The notes beneath the pieces were generated by a model. That model made no database searches and had not been told where the DNA came from. It saw only the letters and a program-made list of their open reading frames with translations. A stretch of 64,000 bases of DNA, taken from Gyrodactylus bullatarudis (lineage: Eukaryota > Platyhelminthes > Monogenea > Gyrodactylidea > Gyrodactylidae). Below, piece after piece: positions 11,280 to 23,639 of the stretch. Where the stretch lies: the NCBI GenBank assembly GCA_012064415.1, contig SSNU01000346.1, positions 18,900-82,899 of the forward strand. The letters run 5' to 3'. Every line of letters begins with the position of its first letter. Position 1 is the stretch's first letter. Position numbers and translations under genes: made by a program.

Positions 11280-12400
11280 TAATATAATATCAGATGAATG
11301 AGTAAACAATATGAAAAAATATGAGATTTTCCATGATGTAATAAATGAAAAAACTACAAGTAATTGATTATGAAGTATCATCCACCTTAATTTATATCTC
11401 TATCCCATTGTATAATGAAGAAGAAAAACTATTCAAATTATTCTGGAAAGGATCCTTAACTCTTCATGTCCAAAATTATTTTTTCATCAAATAGATTAGA
11501 GAATTTGTAACCTTACCAAAATAGTTACGTTGATTCCGAATCTTTGATTCCTTTTTGAAAGCTGACTAAATATTTTTAAATATTTGACTCTTCTTTAAGT
11601 AACTTTGGTTAGCATTAGTGATAAGCTATCTTAATGAATTACACATTTTTGTAGCTTATTAAACTTCTGTTCTAATGAGGGATGAAAAAAGTATTTGAGC
11701 GTTTTTTAGTTAAAAATATCGCTCAAGAAAGGGGTGTTTCATTCGTTGGAATATGGGACATGAAGGGTTAAATCTTTTAATAGAAAAGAGATTCTGAAAA
11801 GTTAATCTTGAAAATCTAGATTTGTGACTTCTACGGGTAGTGATTTGAAAAAAATTTATAAGATCTTGGTCTGATATAATTTTTCTGGAAAAAAATTTTA
11901 TGCTAATTTCAGATCTGCTTTTAGAATTTTGCTCCGTAGTAATTCTTTTGCTATGAATTTTTTGGTCATAGCTGCCAAAAAACAAAAAAATGTTAATTTC
12001 GAGTACCTCAGTGATCTTAATTGATATTTTTGGTAGGAAAACATAAGAATCCGAAATTGATTTTATCTCCACTAGAAAGAGCGCAAAATTTTGCGTTAAT
12101 ACGCGGATTCAGCGCTTTCGCAAAGGTTTTTAAAATGCGCGTAAAGTTAGAAAAATCCTTTAAAATGTACATATTTTTCGTCTGTTTTTCTTCTTATTTG
12201 ACGTGCGGATTTAAGTTGTTGGAAGTTATAAAGCTTTTTTCAAGCCAGCATTTTTATCAATGCTTATTATACAGTAGACTTCAGCTCAATTAATAAAACT
12301 ATCAACGCTACAACTCCGGGATAGATTTTAGTAATACACAGATACAAAGGATTTTATGCTAAAATCTACTCTCAGAGTTATCTGAGAATAAAGGTAAAAA
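11280..12400. other. SKOR 3' flank and intergenic DNA
   Basis: AATAAA at about 11340-11345 is a likely polyadenylation signal for the SKOR-type gene. A copy of the dispersed repeat lies at 11590-11660 (TTTGGTTAGCATTAGTGATA). Near 12081 there is a 14-bp perfect palindrome, CGCAAAATTTTGCG. The 120-codon minus-strand open frame at 11710-12072 has no recognisable domain and is likely chance. Confidence 0.45.
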
Positions 12401-12409
12401 TTCTCAAAA

Positions 12410-12560
12410 ATTCACTTCTAAATCTTACTCTTAAAAACACGATTTAAATGCCCCAATGAATTCCTCGTAAATCTATTCTACGCTTCAGTTTCTTCACACT
12501 GGACTGGCCTATGAGTTTTGCAATAGACTGTGTACAGCTATTGGACAAGAAAGAAATTGC
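12410..12560 (-). pseudogene. LINE ORF2 tail fragment
   Basis: This segment resembles, at the nucleotide level, the distal end of the minus-strand LINE at 31620-31790 (shared 'ccaatgaaYtcctYgtaaa' and 'tttcttcgaactgg'-like stretches). No intact frame. Interpreted as a truncated copy of the same LINE family. Confidence 0.4.
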
Positions 12561-12689
12561 TTGATAACGCCTTTTATTTAGATATTGAAACTGTTACTAA
12601 ATTTTAAGGAAACATGAAGCTTCGTCATTTTATTTTATTACTCAAATACTCCGTAGTAATCAAAAATGATTATCTGATTCATAAAATAT

Positions 12690-13300
12690 GATTATGATTC
12701 TATCAAACAGAATTCCAATTGAACCATCGTATAATCCAATGATAATAACCTCCATTAATGACCTCGGGCTTAACTACAACTCTAAGCTTAGCACAAAAGA
12801 TCATGCTCTAATAATTTCTAAAGCTATAAACTGCAAGTGCTACTTCCTCAAAAAGTTCGTAATGTCCTCTAACATAAGATTAACTCTCCTCAAAAATGTT
12901 TTTATTCCACACTTTGACTATGTTGCAGGACTCTTAAGTCCAATTCCTCAGACAATATGTAAGAAGATGGAAAGGATTCAATACCTTTTTCTCCGCTCGT
13001 GTCTTGCCCTCATTCTTACAAGAAACTCTTAGAGATGGCAAATATGTATCCATTATGGCTCCGAAGAATTGCAACTGCAGCATCCCTATTCAGTAAACAA
13101 CTTTCTACAAATCAATCAAGATATAACCTCAGACAAGGTAGTGGGTTTTCTATCTTGCTTCACACCATACTCCCCTTAAGAGCAAGATTTCAGATCAATT
13201 TTTCAATTTTTAAAAACATGAAATTATCACAGATATGCATTTATCTTACTCAATTTATACCAGATTCGCATAATTATTTCTGTAACTATTTTAAATAACT
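12690..13300 (+). pseudogene. Non-LTR retrotransposon (LINE) RT, 3' end only
   Basis: Two overlapping frames (12688-13032, then 12999-13298) together resemble the end of a LINE ORF2. The first has the post-palm region (INDLGLNYNSKLS, then HFDYVAGLL and RIQYLFLRSC); the second has the C-terminal tail (SRYNLRQGSGFSILL, then PDSHNYFCNYFK). One frameshift near 13010 separates them. The tail matches the ends of the LINEs at 22217-23569 and 23640-24703, so it is the same family. It is 5'-truncated, lacks the catalytic YADD, and is dead. Confidence 0.8.
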
Positions 13301-13319
13301 TATTTTATGAATCTATTAT

Positions 13320-14390
13320 AATAAGATTCCTAAAAATTTTAAATCCTAGAGCTTTTCAAACTAAAGAAAATTTATACAAAATGTAAAAAGAAGTCTTAAA
13401 ATCAACATGAATCAGTGAAAGGATTCAAATTATTAATTGATACTTATTCTGTTAAAGAGAAATTATCGACAAGCATGCTAATTCTCAATCAGAGTTAGAG
13501 ATCATGGTGCAAAACTATAAAAATTTACGATTCAGTAGGAAACTACACAAGGGGTCATGAAAAATTCAAAATTAAGGTAATTGGGAAAAGTAATCTCTAT
13601 TCAAGCTCTGCTCTGATTGACTCATTTTTTACCCCTGCCAAATTCATGAAATTTTTACTCATTATGTAATACAGTAGTATTCTGACAAGATACGATGATA
13701 TAAAAGATTTATCACTAAATATTCACTTGGCATGTTCATCGCCGCAAAATATTTTTAAAGAGGACTACTTTCTGCAAAATAAAATTTTCGAATTTCATAA
13801 AATAATAAGGTTACTGATAAGCATGAATTTTTTTATTTATATTTAACATTCATTCAGATAAAATAACAAAACATTCTTCTCCTCTTTATGTGCTTGAAAT
13901 GTCCTGATAGATTCGATCTTGAGAATATGATTCGATAGAGATGAGGCAGGTCTCAATCGTTGGCAAGACTGTCATATTCTCATGATGGAGCGACATTTTT
14001 GCATAAAGTTTAACATTATTTTAATTTTCATAACAATACGTTACTGTAATAATAGTTTATCTTTGGGTGTAATATTTTCTTCTTTTGCTTTAATGAGTCT
14101 TGTTGAGTTTTTTTTCTTTCAGATAAAAATTGAGGCAGGGGGGACAAAACAAGAGACTAACTTCATGTGCTCAAACAAAAGGATTGTACTGGAAAAAATA
14201 TCGAAATTTCTCGAGGCATAATTTGGTTGAGGGCATAGCAATTATATTCATAGCAAAATTTTAAACAAATCTCAGTTTCCGCATAGAATTTTTTTGCAAG
14301 ATTTTTTCAAAATAAATTTTTATGACTGATGTTTAAGAGGGTTATTGAAGAGTGAGAGTGTCAGGGTTAAATCTTGGTTTTTTCAAATGA
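13320..14390. other. Intergenic, 3' flank of the VWA gene
   Basis: No gene seen. The open frame at 13982-14221 is AT-driven with no domain. The left part adjoins the LINE end; the right part would contain the 3' UTR of the minus-strand VWA/TIL gene, but I found no clean AATAAA on that strand. Confidence 0.4.
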
Positions 14391-14392
14391 CT

Positions 14393-17300
14393 TTACTTGG
14401 CAGTAGTATGAGGAGCAGCAGTTGAAGCCGATGCCTTTGGAAGAATCTTACCCTTGATGACATCTAAAGTTAGAGTTTAAGAAGATTATTAACATGCATT
14501 GAAATGAAAGCAAAATAAAAATTTACCATCATTCTCAGCAGTCTTCAGGTTGGTTATTGCTCCTGATGCTTTGAGTGTAATGAATCCGCTATATTCGTGA
14601 AGATTCTTCAAGTGTCTTCCGACCAAATGTGCTTCCCATGCTGATACATTTCCTTGAGCAAGAGTTTCATTAGCCAAGATCTTTGACATGTTATTATAAG
14701 AGTTTGCCAAGTTCAAGGATTCCTTGTTAATGTTTAAGCAGAGATTGACCAATTCAGTTTGATCTACCCTCAATAGTTCCTGAGCCTTGATGCTTCCATT
14801 ATTGAGTATATGAAGTTTATTCTCCAAATCTTCCTTATCCTTTGGATTGAACATTTGGATGAGCTCTTGAATCTCCTCGGTAATCTCTTTGAGCCAGTTG
14901 AGAACTTGTCTAGTTAACTCGTAACCCTTGAGAGCAACTAAAATCAATAGAGTTAGAAAATTATTTTTGCTTCAAATTGAAAAGAATCGTTTACATGGCG
15001 AGATATATGCGATTGCAGCGTCAAGATCTAACGGCTTATGGGAAATGGACTCCAACTTGAGAGTTTTAGCCTTGTATACTTTTACGAATTCGGCACCTTT
15101 GCTTCTTTCAACTTTGAAGGAAACTATGATTTCTTTGCTATCTGCTTCCTTGTTCTTTGTCTCAAAGTCAACGATTTCGTACAATTTAACATTGATCTAA
15201 GATTTTTTGAAAAAAAATTTAAAATGAGATTGTTGACTTGGCAAGATGTTCAACCTACAGATTTAGCGATTGCCTCTTTGATGTCAGCTCTAAATTTGGC
15301 TTGTTGCCATTCATGTGTACCAGCGACTACTGTGAAATAATCATCAATTTTGAATGTAATCATTGACATTTCGTCAAGATCTAGTTTAGTCAGACCCAAT
15401 TCGCTGTAGTCATTGCCACCTTGAGCTTCAATTTCTCTCAATTTTGCAGAAATATCTTTCATGACACTAATGTGATTGACTGTTCCAGGGGCATTGCATC
15501 GGCTTTCGAGAGCTTGGTCCCGAATTGACATCAAATCTTCGTAATCTCTTACAAGGAAAATGTTCATTGAAAAAGGTTTTGAAGCAATTTTCTGCAAATA
15601 AGCTGGTTGTATATTTTTGCCGATACCAATCACGACAATTTGGATACCCATTCCCTTTAAGCGCTTAGCCTCCTCTTCAACATTGACATCGCCGTTGTGT
15701 TCAGTATCTGTTATGAGATAAAGTACCCGAGAAGCTTCTTTACGGCTACCATGATTGTTTGAGAAAGCATTCATTCGCATAACTTCGAGACCTTCACCAG
15801 TACTTGAAGAGCCTGGATGATATCGCATGTCGTTGATTCTCTCGACAGCCTCCTTTGTCTTGAAGAAAGTATAAAAGTTGAATAATAGACCAATCTTGTG
15901 ATTTGATGAGAAACGTCCTAAGGCTATGTGAGTACCATCTCGAGAAACTGGCAGTTTTTCAACCAGTGAAGCAACAAATCGCCTGACAGCCGGGAAGTTC
16001 GTGTAATCAATTGATTTTGAAGTATCAACAAGGATTGCTACATCCATTGCATTCTTACAAGCTAAACATAAATTTAGGTTAGATAAAGTTTAATTGAGTA
16101 AAACTCTGCATACATTGTTTGCATGGTTTGAAGCCAACGAAAGTAGAATCTTCACAACGATTTTCTTTGCTCAACTTCTTAAGAGATACACGAACAGCAA
16201 CTTGAGAGCCATCACAGGCACTTGTTTCAATCTTTGGCTTGTCACAAGAGCATTGGATTTCAGTTTTGACATATCTTGCAACACACTGGCCCTGAATTAG
16301 ATCGTAAAGTTTGATCTTTTTGACCCTAAAGTTGTTAATGCAAGGACCATGAGTGATTTCTCTCTGTGGACAATCTATTAAAAATTAGGTATTAAGTAAA
16401 GAATCTATGTGAATTTTATAAGATTTATGTGTACCGCATCGAATTGAACGCCATGAAATCTGAGCGTCACATTTATAACCTTCTGGGCCGCCAGGAACTA
16501 GTCGATAGAAGGTATATTTGGTTCTCTTTATCATATCTGAGCACTTGTCAACGTGAACTTGGACGTGTGGGCATCCTTAAAGATTTTTAATAAACTTTTT
16601 ATTCCTTCGTTAGCATTGAGGAAATACACTTACGACACCTAATTCTCATGTGAGTACTCTTCTCAGAACAGATCAACATTTTATCGTCAAGGACGTAGTC
16701 ATACTTGATAACTTCACGGTACATTCCTTTACATGAAGTTCTAACGGTTCGTGATTGAGGACAAGCACAACGAGCTCTCTTCCAATCCCGAATTATTGTC
16801 TTTTGACATTTGAATCCGTTGGTGTAGAACTCAACACGATCCAATTGTTGATACTCCTTGATACATTTTCCACGAATAACACGTGCCTTTGGACAAGCTT
16901 TATTGAGAAGTTAGATGATATTTTATGTGGGTAAATTAGGAATGAAGCATTAATCTTACTGAATTTGTCACATCTTGTTGCAATTACTCGAGAGACCATC
17001 TCGTGAATTTGTTGTAGCTTTCTCAAAGCGAACACAAATACCTTACCTCCTGAGCCAGCCAATTTGAACAGGTTTTGTCTGTGGAAAAATATGTTTTTTT
17101 GTTAATTTCTTCATTTAATTCTGGTTAAACTTACGTTTTTGCCTCTACATTCTCGCCAATTGCAATAATGACAAAGTTGACACCAGCCTCGCGGAGCTTT
17201 CTTGCTTCCCAGAATTCATCAATTTTACCAGCTGTCGGATTGCCTCTAGTCAATAGAACCATCATCCTTGGTGTGTCTTCTCTTAGACCGTTACCCATGA

Positions 17301-19971
17301 CGAAAATTCGTGACCGGGCAAAGTGCAAGGCTTCACCCAAAAAGTTTTCACCCGGTTGATATTTCATATTGATAATCTTGTCTAGAATTTTCTCATGAGT
17401 CAAATTTCTAAAGTCATTAAAGGTTGTGTAAACGTGGAGTTTTTCGTTGAAAGTTACAACACTGGCTCTTTGTTTGGTTCCATCCCTCAATTCGAATTGC
17501 TGAACAACTGAGTGTACAAAACTCTTCATTGTATAAAAGTTTTGTTCTCCAACATCAACACCAGACTCAACCATGAATAGAATATCAGCTTGTTTTAGGC
17601 AAACTAAAAATTTGAAAAGATAACCCAAGCATTTAGAAACAAGAAGTAAAACACAAACTTGGCTTATTTGGACATTGGCTAGCCCTGATACATTGACCTT
17701 CATGAAGAAAGAATCCTTGGTCGCATACACAGCCAGGTTCTGGAGTCTTTTTCACGCGACATCTTGTTAATGGAACTGGCTCTTCACAAGTCTTTGGGCA
17801 TAGGGGAGCTGGAACACTGAAGTGAGAATTGTTGGTACATTGCATTGGGGTAACTATTGTTGGTGAAAAAATTGGTTAAACAGTAGTTCAAATTTCATAA
17901 AACCAATTTAATTTCTCACTTTTTTGACATTTTCCATTCAAAAAGTATTCGCCAGGCTTACAAACTAATAAAAATCAATTAGCAATTCAAAAGATTGAAA
18001 AGTTCATTTTTTTCTTACCATTTTCACAGTTTCCATCGTCGTCCATACCGTGCTCACACATTGGCTTACAGATACCAAGAACATTCTTGTAACCATTCGG
18101 ACATTCACTCTCTGTTATTGAAATAATTTAGGACTTATCGAGAGAGTTATTCCCTAACTAAACTCACGTTTAAGGCAGATGTCTCTGAATAAAAGCTCAT
18201 CGGGTTGACAAATCTTGTTGATATCATTTCTGCATTTTCCACGATATAAAATGTAGCCTTGTCCACATGTGACTGGATTATCAGAAAAAAATATTTTAAA
18301 TCGACTTTACTTTAAATTGTATTCTCTTGTATATTCAGGTAATAAGGGATAGAGAAAGAAGAGATCTCAAACTAAATAGAAAAAACTCATTTGATGAGAG
18401 TTACAAGGATTTGATATGGTCCTAGATCATAAAGTTTCCTCAATTCTGCGATGAACCAATGATACTCGACTAAAAATAAACAGAGAACTCTGGGTTTTTA
18501 TTTTATCTCCTCACATTTTAGAGGATTTATACCTGTAACTCAACTGAGTTAGTTTAGCCTTTATACGTTTACAGGTGAATTTCAAATTGAGAAATAGATA
18601 AAGTCTCTTACTCTTGTTACAGGTACAAGTATTTGGATCTAGGATGTAATTCTGACTGCATTTGGAATTGCACAAACACTGACAGCTGCCCTGGTCAAGG
18701 GTAAATAGATTCTTATTGCATTGCCTTTTGCAAAGACACTTGCATCGTTCCTTATCTAAAGTGTACCTTGGTGGGCATCCTTTGATGAGACATTTTTCAG
18801 GGTGTTCCGGTATACAAACACATTTCGGATTGTTGATTTGGCCCTTTGGACAAGCGTTGGGACATTTGCCTTCTTCAACAATGCACATACAGGGATAGAC
18901 CAGAACATAGTTTGTAGGACACTTTTTATCACAGGTTGGCCCGACAATAATGCAGTTGTTATTCTCCAACTTTTGACCTTGATAAAAAGAGTCGTATAAA
19001 AACAGAGTTCTTCCCGATTTTTTGATTCAAATTTTTCAGCTTACCCTTGGGACATGGGCCGTGTGTTGTTGGTACAGGGTCATGTCGGAAGTGATGGCAA
19101 ATCATACCCTCAATTTCCATTTTCATGTAACCCAAGTTGTCGAACGATGTTCCCATCATCACATACTTGTCATTGTGTGATATTGAATTCAAGTAGGACC
19201 TAGATTAAAAGAGAGATTCAATTGAACTTTCTCTAGTGTACATTCACAATTGAAATATCTGCTTACTCTGAAATTTCCTTCCCAAGACCAATTGAGAATA
19301 TTTTGATCTTTTTAGCACGAATATCAGCAGCAATCTTGGCTGGGAAAGTGTCTGTGTTTCCCTGACCATCAGCTATCAAGATGATAATAGCTTCAGCGTC
19401 CTTTCTATGACCACTGTCGGGCTCAAAACCAACCATTTGAATTAATTTCAAGCCTTCGCCAATACCTGTTTGTCCTGGACGATATCTAGATAAATACAAG
19501 AATTTAAATTCATTTTCTGGCAGAAAGTCAAACGTATAAATTTACTGGATAGCATCTTTAACGTAACGAGCGGCAGCTTCTGGATCTGCTGCAAAATCTT
19601 TTAGGCTCATTTCCATATCGGCTTTTGTGGAATAAGTTACAGCACCAAATCTGAATTGGTCCTTCTTTTTTCCTTTACTCATGTAAAGAATTAAATCATG
19701 AATTGCTTGAAGTTGCTTCTTGAAATCAGCGTCGCCAACTGAATGCGATGAGTCTATCAGGAAGATGACATCTGCTTTGGTTGTACAAGATTCGAGTTTC
19801 TTTTCCAAATTTGGATTTGAAATCCTCCCGATTAAATCTCTGAAAGAAAAAGGATATTCTAGAGTCTTTTCCAAGTTTCTTGGTTAGGTAAACTCACTTT
19901 CCATCCGTCTTGAATAATAAGATGGCAAGGTTTAGTAATAAAATTATTCCAATATTTGATAGGCGTGACAT
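14393..19971 (-). CDS. Secreted multidomain protein: three VWA domains, cysteine-rich segments and a TIL domain (18 exons)
   Basis: Exons (high to low): 19971-19898, 19839-19546, 19485-19267, 19199-19045, 18977-18612, 18272-18168, 18111-18019, 17964-17920, 17853-17659, 17603-17135, 17078-16960, 16897-16634, 16575-16435, 16374-16114, 16061-15259, 15196-14995, 14937-14527, 14463-14393. All introns are GT-AG with matching phases and total exactly 1,429 codons. Domains: signal peptide (residues 1-24, MSRLSNIGIILLLNLAIL); VWA1 (~40-215, MIDAS DSSHS); Cys-rich (~220-450); TIL inhibitor-like (~455-512); VWA2 (~520-705, MIDAS degenerate, ESGVD); Cys-rich (~712-932); VWA3 (~937-1115, MIDAS DTSKS); helical C-terminus (~1200-1428). 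Likely an extracellular matrix or secretion component that binds ligands through metal-dependent VWA sites; the function is inferred. I know no family with exactly this order. Exon 15's donor (GTAGGT) is the least certain. Confidence 0.85.
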
Positions 19972-19979
19972 CGCCAGTA

Positions 19980-20945
19980 GTAATTCTTAACAATCTTTCT
20001 TTAACTGCAAGTGTATTTCAATTGTCAAAAAAGACAACTAATTTTCTGTCTGACTGCTAAAATAATGCAGCTTTTTGGGGTAATCTGAGGACCAGTACAA
20101 TGTTAAATTTTACAAGAAATAAATTATGGCGGTACCATTATACGCAATGACCACTAAAAATAAAGGAAATTAATGTAATCATTTGGTAGATATTTCACTT
20201 GTGATTTAAATTTCCATTAAACAATGTTATGTATTCATATATATATTCATAAATATTCCCCCTAATAGTCTAAATTTGGATTTATTCTTTGTAAATAATA
20301 TCTATTGTATTGTATTTCTAAAATTGGTGTTTTGATCAATTTTATTAAGACAATATTCACCGAAGAATCTTCAGAAGTAGTAAATTAGCTTTAGGAAGTT
20401 CATGAAACTCATGACTCATGATTTGACAGTTGTCTCCAAAACCAATTTTTCGGAGAAACATTTTTAAAAAATTCACATTTTCTTGAATTGAAATTGGCAA
20501 AAAGTATCTTCTTTTACTTGTAATCGTGGTTTTTTCATGTTTTTTGAGACTTGATAATAATAAAAATCATCAATGATAATTTATCATTAAAAAGTTATTC
20601 ATAATAACAATATCGACCTGATAATTAGGATCTATGAAGTTACAGAGAAACCGGTTCTTAGACAACCATTTCAAGTTTTTTCATATTTCATTGATAAGAT
20701 TAATACCATTCAATAAAGAATCCACAAACTTCTATAATGTCGAGTGAATTTTTCTGGAAATTAATTTCAATTTGAAAAAAAGGGTGTAGAAGGTGTACTG
20801 GGGCTAGGAATATTTACAAAATATGTGGCATAGATTTGCATTTTATGTGAGTTACATTGTTTTTTTCGTATTTTTTGTAGTGGAAGTAGGAATATTTTCA
20901 TGAAATGTGCTACACTTCAATATACTTTACATAAAATTTGGGATA
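19980..20945. other. Upstream region of the VWA/TIL gene
   Basis: No gene seen. The promoter of the minus-strand VWA gene should lie in the first few hundred bases. Near 20780-20950, 'gtgtactg', 'ggaatatttt' and 'catttatgt'-like segments recur loosely, suggesting decayed repeat DNA. Confidence 0.35.
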
Positions 20946-20950
20946 CACCA

Positions 20951-22216
20951 ATAGATATTTTTAAAAAGTGTACTGCTCATTATATTTTATGTAGTGGGTT
21001 TTTAATAATTTCAATTTTAGTGATGTTTAATGAACAATTCTATTTTTCTTTTGAAAAATTTTTATTGATAGAAAATAACAGTGTCTTATCATATTTTTAA
21101 AAAATAGAAATGATCCTTTTCTTCTTAGGTCTTCCTTTTTGTTGGCTCAAACTTTTCAGATTGTTTATAATCATGTTCTGAAAGTTTATAAAAGTACTTA
21201 CTTTATGACATGAGTGATTGGGAAACTTGGTGATAAGAAATCTTCCGTCAGATCTATTATTTAGGCTAATATCAAATCTTTAGTCTTGAGTTACACACAG
21301 GAATTTTCTATAATTTCCAGATGATTTTGAATTCTTACATCCTCGACGATTTTTTGCGAATAAATTTTTCAAGATCATTTTTGAAATCCTTAATTGATTC
21401 GTTTAAGGGATCAGTTTTATAGTTCACAATGTAAAGATTTTTTGAAACGAAAATAATTCATTTTGTGGAAAATATTGCCGAACTTCTTCAAATATATTAG
21501 ATTCTGATTTTAATGAAATTTTGTCTTCCAATCCTCATAATGAATTTTTCCTTAAAATCAGAAAATAATTCAAACTAATGAATTGATTTATCCATGAGTA
21601 CTAGGCTAGGGTGAAAATTTTTTTCTCCGAACAACTCAGGAGAGGATTTACTTTTCTGATAAAATTTAATACTCAGATCAAAAAGTCGTGAAAGTCGTTC
21701 TCCATTATGTCATTGCCCATTTTTCCCACAATATCCCACAGACATGATAAAACAACGAAATTCACGATGAAGGCCCTCTAAATAATAAGATTACTATTTT
21801 TGAAGAAACTGATTAAATGGCCAAGATATTCCGGATTTTAGTGATTGCGTACTAAAAATTCATTGAAAATTGAATGACATAATGGTGAAGCATTTTCGAC
21901 AGATGGTTCAATAAAAAATAATGCTTAGAATTGATAGTTCTATCAGAAAAGTTGGTCCTAATATGAGGTTAAAAATTCCACCCTAGCCTAATGAGTACCA
22001 TAGCCTATATTGTACAACGTGTTTAGAGGCTGATTAAAATTAATTTAAAAATAGGCATGCAATATTATTACAATGATATTTTAATATTTTCTTGAATTGA
22101 TTATAATTGAATTCAAAAGAAGAAAAGAATTGTTCATTAAACACCTCTAAAATTGAAATTATTAAAAACCCACTACATAAAATATAATGAGCAGTACACT
22201 TTTTAAAAATATCTAT
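20951..22216. repeat. Inverted-repeat pair with ~105-bp arms around ~1.06 kb
   Basis: Arms 20951-21055 and 22112-22216 are nearly identical in inverted orientation (ATAGATATTTTTAAAAAGTG, then TACTGCTCATTATATTTTAT, and so on). The spacer holds no ORF but includes copy 2 of the 125-bp dispersed repeat (21866-21990). The right arm ends exactly where LINE coding similarity begins, so either the LINE inserted at the arm's edge or a DNA rearrangement joined them. Could be a MITE or DNA-transposon shell. Confidence 0.65.
21866..21990 (+). repeat. Dispersed 125-bp repeat, copy 2
   Basis: Matches 8376-8500 almost base for base (few substitutions, no large gap), from TGAATGACATAATGG to TTCCACCCTAGCCTA. 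Non-coding; class unknown. Confidence 0.7.
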
Positions 22217-23569
22217 CTCCTCCTAACCTTACCAGATCAATTTTTCATCAAAATGGCTAATTTTCTTTCACATCTACTATATCAAAACTTAATCCCCTCG
22301 GATTGGAAAAACGTAAAAATTACGCCCATCCCAAAGATATTCTCATCCACATCAGAATCTGACTATAGGCCCATCTCTAATCTGCCAATATTTCTCAGTC
22401 TTATTGACATGATCGTTACCCACTTCATCTCCAAAAGTATTAATATTAAGACTTTAGATGACTCTCAACACGGATTTTTAACTAAAAGAAGCACCTAAAC
22501 TAATCTATTAGCCTTCATGGACAACGCTGATAACCTCAGGTATAAGAAAATATCATGTGCAGTAATCTTTTTGGATATCCGTATAGCTTTCGATAAAATA
22601 CCCTTCAATATAATTCAGAATCATCTCATTGAATGTGACATAAATCCATATATTATCAACTGGACAATGAATTTCTTATCCACTAGATCCCAGAAAGTCT
22701 TTTTCAATAAAGAAGAATCTTCTTCCCTGAACATCAACTCAGGAGTCCCACAGGGTTCTATAGTTGGCCCCCTCCTATTCAATTTAGTCTTCTCAAAGAT
22801 CAAACCCTCAAGCAGCGAAGTAAAATTCTATAAATATGCTGACGATCTTAAAATAATCATTTCTAACTTCAATAACGACCTCATCAACAATGAAATTGAC
22901 CATATTCGATCGTCCCTTGAATCTATCGGTCTAGAAATAAACAAAACAAAAATCATGTTACTAAACCACAACAACCCACTAGATTATCTCAATCCTACTC
23001 TCTCCCAGCTAATAGTCCTCAAAATCAAAGACCTGGGTCTCCATTATGATCACAAACTCAGGATAAAACCACACATAAACGATCTCTTAAAATCGTCAAG
23101 ATACTCCTCTTATTTAATCACTAAATTCGTCAATTGTCCTCACCTGAAGCTGACTCTATTCAAATCCTTTATTCTCTCCAAATTCGACTACGTTGCTGCT
23201 CTGGTCCTGGGAATATCTATTGAGTCGACCAAAAAGATTGAACAAGTCCAATTTAAATTCTTAAAATCTTGTTTCGGATCACAAAGCTTTAGAGAATGCC
23301 TCAGATTAGCATCTCTTTTTCCTATCTGGATTAGAAGAATCTCGTCATCTGTTATTCTTTACAACTCAACAATTTCCAATAGAGCTCCATCGCACAACAC
23401 TAGAAACCAAAGAGGTTACTCAATCCTTTTAAATAACATCCTTCCATTGCAAGCGAGACTGAGGATCAATATTGCAAAAATTCCTTCAGAGAACCTGAAA
23501 TCAACTTGCAACTTTCTCATAGATCTTGTGCCATCATCCCATGACCTATTCAAAAACTATTTTCTTTAA
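22217..23569 (+). pseudogene. LINE reverse transcriptase, 5'-truncated, one nonsense codon
   Basis: One reading frame runs through this region with a single in-frame TAA at 22496-22498, directly after the TKRST motif; the next residues TNLLAF fit the family, so the stop is a point lesion. RT blocks seen: DYRPISNLPI (finger), VIFLDIRIAFDKIPF (palm A, Asp present), NSGVPQGSIVGPLLFNLVFS (block B) and YKYADDLKII (catalytic YADD). The C-terminal thumb and tail end VPSSHDLFKNYFL. No endonuclease domain is present because the 5' part is missing. A short 3' region up to ~23630 follows, then a second copy in the same orientation. Clade looks Jockey/CR1-like; I cannot assign it firmly. Confidence 0.88.
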
Positions 23570-23639
23570 AGATCCATTTATATATTGTACATAATACTTA
23601 TTTTCCAAATAAAAAATTTCTATTCCAAAAAAACTGTTC

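Noticed and set aside
11710..12072. 120-codon minus-strand ORF
   Set aside because: Ile/Phe/Ser/Lys-rich AT-driven composition, no domain, no splice context; opposite strand of decayed intergenic DNA.
14928..15340. Plus-strand ORFs across the VWA gene
   Set aside because: Shadows of exons 15-17 of the minus-strand VWA/TIL gene.
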